DNA of 7,253 bases from Victivallales bacterium. GTDB taxonomy: Bacteria; Verrucomicrobiota; Lentisphaeria; Oligosphaerales; Lenti-02. The translations under genes were made by a program, and so were the position numbers. The stretch covers positions 1 to 7,253 of the forward strand of contig JABGQJ010000391.1 in NCBI GenBank assembly GCA_018648945.1, read 5' to 3'. Position 1 is the stretch's first letter; each line of letters begins with the position of its first letter. The notes beneath the pieces are model-generated. The model was not told the origin of the DNA, did not search any database, and worked only from the letters and a program-made list of their open reading frames with translations. Positions 1 through 5,691 of this stretch are shown here, one piece after another.

Positions 1-225
1 GCCGATGAACTGGGACGGATCTGGATCGCGCAGATCATGCACAAGGCCTTCCTCGAAGTGAACGAGGAGGGAAGCGAAGCCGCCGCCGCCACCGCCGTCG
101 AGGTCCAGGACAGGGCGGCAGGCGACGTCATCCGTTTCGAAGCCAACCACCCCTTCCTGTTCCTGATCGTGGATACCGAAACAGATGCCATTCTGTTCGT
201 GGGCCGAGTGGTTGATCCCACATGA
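1..225 (+). CDS. Serpin (serine protease inhibitor), C-terminal fragment
   Basis: This is the last 74 codons of a serpin, open at the left window edge; the stop is TGA at 223-225. Serpins are suicide inhibitors of serine (sometimes cysteine) proteases: cleavage of the reactive-centre loop traps the protease covalently. The hinge EEGSEAAAAT (codons at 64-93) has the small residues needed for loop insertion, so an inhibitory rather than a non-inhibitory serpin is expected. Counting from the hinge glycine as P15 places P1 at the Arg codon 112-114 (QDR|AAG), which predicts a trypsin-like target. The segment FEANHPFLFLI matches the serpin family signature, followed by the usual ILFVGRVVDP strand near the C-terminus. 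The N-terminal ~300 residues lie outside the window, so export cannot be judged. A membrane-protein gene follows 77 bp downstream on the same strand and could be co-transcribed. Family assignment is very secure; the P1 residue is inferred by alignment from memory. Confidence 0.95.
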   Translation, partial: ADELGRIWIAQIMHKAFLEVNEEGSEAAAATAVEVQDRAAGDVIRFEANHPFLFLIVDTETDAILFVGRVVDPT

Positions 226-302
226 AGGACAACCGGGCCCACCCCGGCCTATCGCCTTTCCCGCTGACTTCCGCGGAGTAACCGACTGTTCAGAGGACGG
301 GA

Positions 303-971
303 ATGTCAGCATCACAGCAAATAGATGAACGCCGCAGATCCTGGTTGAGACGGGCGGCAGCCTTCGTGTCCGGCGCGATGATGGTACGGCAATCGCCCAT
401 GATCCTCGGTGCCTCCATCCTCTTGGGGGCCGGCCTGGTCGCCTTCAATGTCTACCCAGGCGCCGCGGCTCACTTGGCCCTGTTTGTGGCCATCCTGAGC
501 GCGCCCTTCGTTGCAGCTCTGATGCTCGGCTCCTTCGCCTACAGGTTCTGGATCTGGAGAGACCTGCATCGAGCCATCGAGTCCCTGCGCCGGCTCGTCC
601 TGCCCGCGAGCGTGCTTGCGGTGTGCGCGATTCTTGCCGTGTCCGGTCTGCCTCGGCGTGTCGCCTTCTGGGCCAGTTTGCGCTCGTTCCGGTCCGCGCG
701 CGAGTCCTTGCAGCGGTCAGGTGACACGGGTGGCAGACTGAAGCTGAACCGGAGAATTGGTGCGTGGAAGGTGGATCGCTATGCCATCGACCCACGTGGT
801 GGGGTGTTCTTCCGAACTGGCGCTGGCTTCACCCTCGGCCCCGATGGCATGCACTATGGGTTCGCCTACCGGCCCAATCCCGAGGGCTCTCCTTTCGGGC
901 GCGCTGGGTATAGACTCTCCCGGATGAGCGCACACTGGTACTCCTTCAGCGTGTCGGACGACTACTACTAG
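303..971 (+). CDS. Hypothetical membrane protein with C-terminal soluble domain
   Basis: This encodes 222 residues that I do not recognise as a named family. The start is ATG at 303, preceded by AGAGGA at 292-297 with 5-nt spacing, a good ribosome binding site. A basic N-terminus (RRRSWLRRAAAF, residues 10-21) precedes three hydrophobic stretches at about 32-50, 56-80 and 98-114. A basic amphipathic region follows, then a soluble domain at about 145-222. By the positive-inside rule the N-terminus is probably cytoplasmic and the C-terminal domain outside, though this is a manual call. The C-terminal domain has a regular aromatic and glycine-rich pattern (IDPRGGVFFRTG, FAYRPNPEGSPFG, WYSFSVSDDYY at the very end) that looks conserved, and I recall similar tails in uncharacterised planctomycete-type proteins. 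It follows the serpin by 77 bp with no obvious terminator, so shared transcription is possible. It ends just before the repeat array. No function is proposed. Confidence 0.8.
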   Translation: MSASQQIDERRRSWLRRAAAFVSGAMMVRQSPMILGASILLGAGLVAFNVYPGAAAHLALFVAILSAPFVAALMLGSFAYRFWIWRDLHRAIESLRRLVLPASVLAVCAILAVSGLPRRVAFWASLRSFRSARESLQRSGDTGGRLKLNRRIGAWKVDRYAIDPRGGVFFRTGAGFTLGPDGMHYGFAYRPNPEGSPFGRAGYRLSRMSAHWYSFSVSDDYY

Positions 972-986
972 CGGGGCACCGCCGGA

Positions 987-1316
987 AGCGCCGGCTTCCA
1001 GCCGGCATCTTCTCCCGCTTGCGGTGGCGCGGGACGTCCCGAGGACGTGCACCGGGGCCCGGCGCACCTACCTGGGAACGGTGGCCGGGAGCGCCGGCTT
1101 CCAGCCGGCATCTTCTCCCGCTTGCGGTGGTGCGGGACGTCCCGAAGACGTGCACCGGGGCCCGGCGCACCTACCTGGGAACCGTGGCCGGGAGCGCCGG
1201 CTTCCAGCCGGCATCTTCTCCCGCTTGCGGTGGTGCGGGACGTCCCGAAGATGTGCACCGGGGCCCGGCGCACCTACCTGGGAACCGTGGCCAGGAGCGC
1301 CGGCATTCAGCCGGCT
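987..1316. repeat. 103-bp tandem repeat array, three full copies and a truncated fourth
   Basis: Three head-to-tail copies of exactly 103 bp lie at 987-1089, 1090-1192 and 1193-1295, followed by a degenerate partial copy from 1296 to about 1316. By eye, copies 1 and 2 differ at 3 positions and copies 2 and 3 at 2. Each unit contains several dyads. In copy 1 these are a GCCGGC-ttcca-GCCGGC hairpin (990-1006), a TCCCGC/GCGGGA stem with a 10-nt loop (1013-1034), the perfect palindrome GGGACGTCCC (1031-1040), and a 21-bp imperfect palindrome (1047-1067). The array fills the gap between two convergent genes, the + strand gene ending at 971 and the - strand gene ending at 1318. There are no unique spacers, so it is not a CRISPR. 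Because 103 is not a multiple of 3, open frames crossing it repeat the same peptide in all three frames, which marks them as spurious. It resembles dispersed intergenic palindromic repeat families, which is an inference. Apart from the array, 972-986 holds nothing I can identify. Confidence 0.95.
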
Positions 1317-1319
1317 CTC
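1295..1319. terminator. Hairpin in the truncated fourth repeat copy, possible terminator
   Basis: GAG (1295-1297), one unpaired base and GCCGGC (1299-1304) can pair with GCCGGC (1310-1315), one unpaired base and CTC (1317-1319), around the 5-nt loop attca. This gives a 9-bp stem with a single internal mismatch. It overlaps the TGA stop (1318-1320, complement) of the minus-strand gene and faces the end of the plus-strand gene across the array. No T-tract follows on either strand, so it is not a classical intrinsic terminator. A transcript-end stabilising or weak bidirectional terminator role is inference only. Confidence 0.3.
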
Positions 1320-4140
1320 AGCCGCCGACCGTCCACTCCACCACCAAAACCCCAATGGGCGGGAAGCGGCGGTGGAGCTTGCCACCTTGGGTTCCCGCTG
1401 GGCCTTTCCCGACACGAACCGCGCCGGCGGCATTGGCGGGAGCGAGTTGGAGGGGGAGGTCGATGTCCACTTCCTCCTTGTCCCGGTTCACGGCGATGAG
1501 GAGGACTCGGTTGCCCACCCGTTTCTCCAACACGTGAATCTCCACGCCTTCCTTGGGGGTGAGGATTTGCGTGCGGGACTCGCCTTCACCCATGAGCAGG
1601 GGACGGATCGTCTGGATCTCGGCAATGATCTCCTGCAAGCCCTTCCAGACGTGGGGGGCGCGGGCGATGGTCATGGTGCCCCTGCCGCCTTGCCCCCACC
1701 ACCACCAGAGGAGGCCGCTGCTCTGTTTGGTCAGGGCCATGAAGGCATTGGCGCGGAGGGTCGGCACATCGGGCTGGAAGGCGGCGATATCCACAGCCCC
1801 GCCGTCCTTGAAGGCACCGCTCTGGGCGCGGTCGTAGCAGTGCAAGATGGCGGCGTGGGCGGTTTCGGGGCGCAGATCCTGGCGATTCTTGGGCAGGCGT
1901 CTGGCGACGAAGCGGGTGTCGCCATAGACCTGGGTCCAATACACCGTGCCGCTGTCGCGGTACTTGGGGACGGCCGTGTCGCCCGCGCAGGTGAGGATGA
2001 TGGGGTGGAAGGGGTCGAGCTTGGCGATGAGCTCGTGAATCCGGCGAATGCGGTCGGGAGCGAGATACTGGTGGGCCAGGTCGGGCTCGTCGAAGAGGTA
2101 CCAGGCATAGAGGCCGGGATGGTGCATAAGGGTGCCCACCCGTTCGGCCACGAACTCGAAGTCGTCTGCCATCAAGCGTCTGCGGTCGAGGCCCATGAAC
2201 GCGTGCATGCCATGCTTCTGGGCCTCCGTGAGGTACTCTAGGGCGCTCTCGACACTCCCGGTGCCATCCCAGGCGTAGTTGTGGACCAGGTCAATGCCGG
2301 CCTTGGCGATCTCGGGCATGTCTTCAAGACGCACGCCATACATGCCGAGGGGGAACTCGGGGGTCTCGTTGAGGAGGCACCCGCGCTCCTTCAGCCAGAC
2401 GCGCTTGGGCAGGTCGCGTGCGTGGGTGTAGTAGACGATGCGGCTGGCGGTCCCGCCAGCGGCATCCGAGACGCGGACCTCGGCGTGGTGCAGGCCCGTT
2501 GACCAGTCCCGGTCGGGCGTCCAGCGGACCTCCCCACCAGCCAGTCTTGGGGATACCTTCCGACCGTCAATCACGAGCTCGGCGCGGGTCACGGCTTGGT
2601 TGTCGGTCACCGGGATGGCGATGGGTGTGCGTGGCTCGGGCAAGAAGGCGTGGGCGGCGGAGATGACGGGGGGCGTGCAGTCCTGGGTCAGCGGAGCGGT
2701 CTGGGTGAAGGACCAGATGGCGGAGTTTGCGGCCTCGGCCGGGGGGCACACGCGCCAGTGCCAGGCACCACGAGCCAACGGCTTGGGCAGGGAGAAGGGC
2801 GGCGCGCCAGATATGTCGTAAGAGAGGATGCCTGTCCGGAAGTCAGCCGTTCGGCAGAGCTCCACGCGGATGGGATCGCGGGGGTCGTGCTGCCAGTCGA
2901 GGGCAGGCGTGTTGTCCGCCATTTGTGCGCCGGGCAGGGGGGAACGGAGGATGGGGAAGCGGCGGACCTCCTTCAGCGTGATGTCATCGAACCAGGCGGT
3001 ACCGGTGGCGCGCAGGGCGATGTAGATGATGGCGGAGCCAGCCCCCATGGGTGCACGGCAGACCTTGGTGGTGACGCGCCGCCAATCCGTGTCGTTGTAA
3101 AGGCCCTTGGCATACGCGCCGCCGGCGAACCACTTCCCTTGCTTGTCGGCATACTCGATGATGACCGAGGCACCGGTGCCCACCATGCCGCCGATGGTGG
3201 CTGCTTGCACCCCCTGAGTGCGGATCATGCCGCTGAGCTGGTACTCTGCCCCCTCGACCACGGGTACGGAGCGGGTGACGTAGACTGGGCCGGTTGTGTC
3301 GGGAGCTGTCTTCGCCTCGATCTTCAGTCCAGGCGTGCCCTCGTAGCCATCCGGGGTGGCGCTGGCTAGTCGGCCTGGATGCCAGGCCTCGAGGCCCGCA
3401 TTGAAGTCCTGATTGGTGAGTGGCACGTCCCGCTCCGTGCGCGGGATTTGCGCGAGATAGGTGGCGCGCCCTGCCGTCTCATCCGCAGGGATGGGGCGGC
3501 GGGTGATGGTGAAGGTCATCTCCGCTTCGCGGGGGCCATTGCCACCGCCGCTCAAGACCCGGACCAAGTAGATGCCGTTGCCTCTGGCGCGCCGGTCCTG
3601 CAGTTGGGTGTACCGTGCTTGGATGTCGATGGTGGCGCTGGGGGTCTCGAAGAGAACACGCCGCCCCACGTTCACGGTGGGAAAGACCTGTTTGCCCAAC
3701 GGAAGGCGGTCCGCGACTTCGTCGCACCAGGCTAGAACCCCCGTCTCGTCTGCGCGCACGAAGTCGGGGTCGAGTTGGATGCCGAACTCCGACGGCCCGG
3801 CGGCCACAAGTGTTGTCTTCACGTCGTAGATCACGCCGTCCTCGGTGAGCTCGATGCTCACCGTGCAGTCCTGCTTGCCGCCCTCGTTCTTGTGCCAACT
3901 GGCCCGGCTCCCGTCTACGGCGAGTGTCGCGCCGGCCATGGTGAAGGCTGTGCCCTTCCAGCCCGGCAGGTAGCCTGCGTAGTTGCCCGCCCGGAAGACG
4001 AGTTGGTCGCCGTGGTGGACGGACGTGAGGCCGGTTGTCCCAAGGACAGCCCGCCAGTCTCTCCGCCGAATCTCGGTCTGGGCATGAAGGCTGCCAGCAA
4101 GGACAACGGCCACGAGCAAGATGCGGATTCTAGGCAACAT
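1318..4140 (-). CDS. Secreted multidomain glycoside-hydrolase-like protein (CBM-like, Fn3/Ig-like, TIM-barrel)
   Basis: A 940-residue exported protein, probably acting on a polysaccharide outside the cytoplasm; the substrate is not readable. The start at 4138-4140 gives a signal peptide (MLPRIRILLVAVVLAGSLHA|Q) and has GGAGAG five bases upstream. The frame stays open to a TTG at 4183-4185, but that start would bury the signal peptide. Layout, from reading the protein: an unassigned beta-rich region at ~22-230; a carbohydrate-binding-like jelly roll at ~243-391 (starts NQDFNAGLEAWHPG, ends WFDDITLKEV); an Fn3-like module at ~395-482 (PLPGAQMADNTPALDW, GAWHWRVCP); an Ig-like module at ~489-573 (TPPVI, VTDNQAVTRAELVIDG); a clan GH-A-like alpha/beta barrel at ~577-840; and a C-terminal beta domain. 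The barrel holds WYLFDEPD, where E685 sits at the expected acid/base position, although NEP is more usual than DEP. I could not identify the second catalytic glutamate. A run of four tryptophans (812-815) may line a sugar site. It is divergent from the SGNH hydrolase gene. Glycosidase activity is likely but unproven. Confidence 0.85.
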   Translation of the reverse strand: MLPRIRILLVAVVLAGSLHAQTEIRRRDWRAVLGTTGLTSVHHGDQLVFRAGNYAGYLPGWKGTAFTMAGATLAVDGSRASWHKNEGGKQDCTVSIELTEDGVIYDVKTTLVAAGPSEFGIQLDPDFVRADETGVLAWCDEVADRLPLGKQVFPTVNVGRRVLFETPSATIDIQARYTQLQDRRARGNGIYLVRVLSGGGNGPREAEMTFTITRRPIPADETAGRATYLAQIPRTERDVPLTNQDFNAGLEAWHPGRLASATPDGYEGTPGLKIEAKTAPDTTGPVYVTRSVPVVEGAEYQLSGMIRTQGVQAATIGGMVGTGASVIIEYADKQGKWFAGGAYAKGLYNDTDWRRVTTKVCRAPMGAGSAIIYIALRATGTAWFDDITLKEVRRFPILRSPLPGAQMADNTPALDWQHDPRDPIRVELCRTADFRTGILSYDISGAPPFSLPKPLARGAWHWRVCPPAEAANSAIWSFTQTAPLTQDCTPPVISAAHAFLPEPRTPIAIPVTDNQAVTRAELVIDGRKVSPRLAGGEVRWTPDRDWSTGLHHAEVRVSDAAGGTASRIVYYTHARDLPKRVWLKERGCLLNETPEFPLGMYGVRLEDMPEIAKAGIDLVHNYAWDGTGSVESALEYLTEAQKHGMHAFMGLDRRRLMADDFEFVAERVGTLMHHPGLYAWYLFDEPDLAHQYLAPDRIRRIHELIAKLDPFHPIILTCAGDTAVPKYRDSGTVYWTQVYGDTRFVARRLPKNRQDLRPETAHAAILHCYDRAQSGAFKDGGAVDIAAFQPDVPTLRANAFMALTKQSSGLLWWWWGQGGRGTMTIARAPHVWKGLQEIIAEIQTIRPLLMGEGESRTQILTPKEGVEIHVLEKRVGNRVLLIAVNRDKEEVDIDLPLQLAPANAAGAVRVGKGPAGTQGGKLHRRFPPIGVLVVEWTVGG

Positions 4141-4298
4141 GGGGGCTCTCCGGGTTTCCTGGTGCGAGTCGTGGGCTTCCCGCAAACCATAGCTGAGGTG
4201 GCACTCCGATGCGAGAACCGGCCAGCCAGCTTGAGCATGGCCCCGCGAACAGGTAGGCTACCGCATCCCCCAGCTCTCACAGCTTAGGCAGAGGTGTC
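4141..4298. promoter_or_regulatory. Divergent intergenic region with presumed promoters for both neighbours
   Basis: These 158 bp separate the start codons of two divergently transcribed genes for exported proteins and must contain, or overlap, promoters for both. Rightward, TTGAGC (4231-4236) and TAGGCT (4254-4259) are spaced by 17 bp and lie 39 bp before the ATG at 4299; they match the sigma-70 consensus at 4/6 and 3/6 positions. Leftward, TATGGT (complement of 4186-4191) could be a -10 box, but I see no convincing -35. A ribosome binding site GAGG (4291-4294) serves the plus-strand gene. I found no clear operator or riboswitch. The arrangement allows co-regulation from one regulator bound in between, which is inference. 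Confidence 0.35.
4146..4151 (-). promoter_or_regulatory. Ribosome binding site that fixes the start of the 940-aa protein
   Basis: On the minus strand GGAGAG lies 5 nt before the ATG at 4138-4140. It supports that start over the in-frame TTG at 4183-4185, which lies upstream of this site and would add 15 polar residues before the signal peptide. Confidence 0.7.
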
Positions 4299-5675
4299 AT
4301 GAAACTGCGCAACGCAATCCAGGTGGTGGCGACAATGACGGTACTGACGGGCGGAGCAAAGGCGGAGCCAGTGGGTGCCCGCGTCCAACGCACGATGCGG
4401 TTGCTGGCGACCAGCACGGCGGAGCAGCGGCAACCGGTGAAGATCCTCTTCTACGGGCAGTCCATCGTTCGCCAGGACTACGCCAGGAAAGCCGTCGAGG
4501 CGGATCTGCGCAAGCGGTTCCCTCATGCCGACCTGATGGTGGAAAACCGCGCCATCGGCGGCTACGGAGCTCCGGCGCTGATCCGTACCGCCGAGCAGGA
4601 TCTCTATCCCTTCTATCCGGACCTTGTGGTCTTTCACGTCTACGGTGGCGAGCGCGGCGAGTTCGAGGGAATTCTGAAAGGGATTCGCCAGAAGACGACC
4701 GCTGAGATTCTGACCTGGACCCACCACATTGACCGGCGCGGCCCCAAGCAATGGGAGGCCGCCTGCAAGCTCCGGCTGAAGCTGGCCGAGAGATACCACT
4801 GCGAGATGGTGGACCTTCGCGCCAAGTGGGCGGAGTACATGGCGAAGAACAACCGCACGCCCGAGGATCTCTGCGTGGACGTGGTCCATCTGAACAAGGA
4901 AGGCGGCAAGCTCATGGGCGACATCCTGACCCCTGCCCTCCAATACCATGAGGGGGCCAAGTCCCTCCTTGATCCCTGTGTCCAGCAATACTCTCTCGCT
5001 GACGCTCTGGCGGGCAGGGGGCCGATCAAGCTGACCGGCGACTGGCGGGGCAAGGACGGCGGGGTGGTTGCCACCAAGGGCACGTTGAGGCTCACCTTCA
5101 CCGGCAACCGCGTGGACTTGTCTTCCTTGCCGAGCAAGGGCAAAGCCCAGGTTCTCATCGATGGCAACGCACCCTCCGCGATTCCCGAAGCCTATGCCGC
5201 GACCTTGCCGACCAAGACGCCCATCGACTACCGTCCGGCCCTCAAGCTGATCGGCATTGGCGGCCGGCCGCAGGCCGAGGAATGGACCCTCACGGCGCAC
5301 GATGTCAGCGCCAACGGCAAGGAGTTCGCCTTCGATCTGGTGGGCTCCAAGACGGGTCCTGACGGCAGTGGCACACAAGCGGGCGACTTCGTCTCCACCT
5401 CGGGCCGCATCCGACTGCGGCCCCGCGATTTCAGCTTCGCCGAGGCGATCAGCATCCGCAAGAAGCCTCTGCCTGAACGCTTCGACGTGACCTGGAAGAC
5501 CTATCTAATGGGCATGGACACCTACACGCCCAAGCCCGTGAAGCCCGGCTGCGAGGACCGCCAGACCCTCATCCAGGGCATCGCCAACGCTGAGCACACC
5601 CTCGAACTGGTGCTCGCCGGCGACGCCTCGGTTGCGCTCAAGGCAATCACCATCCACGCCCCGCCGCTGAAGTAG
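4299..5675 (+). CDS. Secreted SGNH/GDSL-type hydrolase, probable carbohydrate esterase
   Basis: A 458-residue exported protein. The ATG at 4299 has GAGG 4 nt upstream and opens a signal peptide that probably ends at GGAKA|EP (residue 22). The N-terminal half (~45-215) reads as an SGNH hydrolase. Block I is KILFYGQSIV with Ser55 as likely nucleophile (GQS in place of GDS). Block II is ENRAIGGYGA (82-91), and a beta strand PDLVVFHVYGG (107-117) sits where block III is expected, without the usual GxN asparagine. Block V is DVVH, giving Asp194 and His197. Residues ~240-458 form a beta-rich domain (GTLRLTFTGNRVDL, AQVLIDGNAPSAIPE) like the accessory jelly rolls seen on some carbohydrate esterases. 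The likely reaction is removal of acetyl or other acyl groups from a polysaccharide, consistent with flanking glycoside-hydrolase-like genes, but the substrate is inferred. It is divergent from the gene on its left and convergent, 16 bp apart, with the gene on its right, so it is transcribed alone. Confidence 0.85.
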   Translation: MKLRNAIQVVATMTVLTGGAKAEPVGARVQRTMRLLATSTAEQRQPVKILFYGQSIVRQDYARKAVEADLRKRFPHADLMVENRAIGGYGAPALIRTAEQDLYPFYPDLVVFHVYGGERGEFEGILKGIRQKTTAEILTWTHHIDRRGPKQWEAACKLRLKLAERYHCEMVDLRAKWAEYMAKNNRTPEDLCVDVVHLNKEGGKLMGDILTPALQYHEGAKSLLDPCVQQYSLADALAGRGPIKLTGDWRGKDGGVVATKGTLRLTFTGNRVDLSSLPSKGKAQVLIDGNAPSAIPEAYAATLPTKTPIDYRPALKLIGIGGRPQAEEWTLTAHDVSANGKEFAFDLVGSKTGPDGSGTQAGDFVSTSGRIRLRPRDFSFAEAISIRKKPLPERFDVTWKTYLMGMDTYTPKPVKPGCEDRQTLIQGIANAEHTLELVLAGDASVALKAITIHAPPLK

Positions 5676-5691
5676 CGTCGGGGGGCAGGAG

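Noticed and set aside
233..247. CCGGG/CCCGG inverted repeat after the serpin stop as an intrinsic terminator
   Set aside because: The stem is only 5 bp with no following T-tract, and chance dyads are common at this GC content.
987..1316. Tandem repeats as a CRISPR array
   Set aside because: The units abut with no unique spacers, the whole 103-bp unit is conserved, and no cas gene is present.
1024..2241. Long plus-strand open frame (405 codons) running from the repeat array into the 940-aa gene
   Set aside because: It is antisense to a clearly coding minus-strand gene with a signal peptide and recognisable domains. It starts inside a repeat and has Ala/Gly/Val-rich composition typical of GC-rich antisense frames.
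4141..4185. Upstream start (TTG at 4183-4185) for the 940-aa protein
   Set aside because: It would put 15 polar residues ahead of a textbook signal peptide and ignore the GGAGAG ribosome binding site before the ATG at 4138-4140.
4284..5378. Minus-strand open frame (364 codons) opposite the SGNH hydrolase
   Set aside because: The plus strand has a signal peptide, SGNH motifs and a ribosome binding site; the antisense frame has no recognisable motif and a composition expected of a shadow frame.
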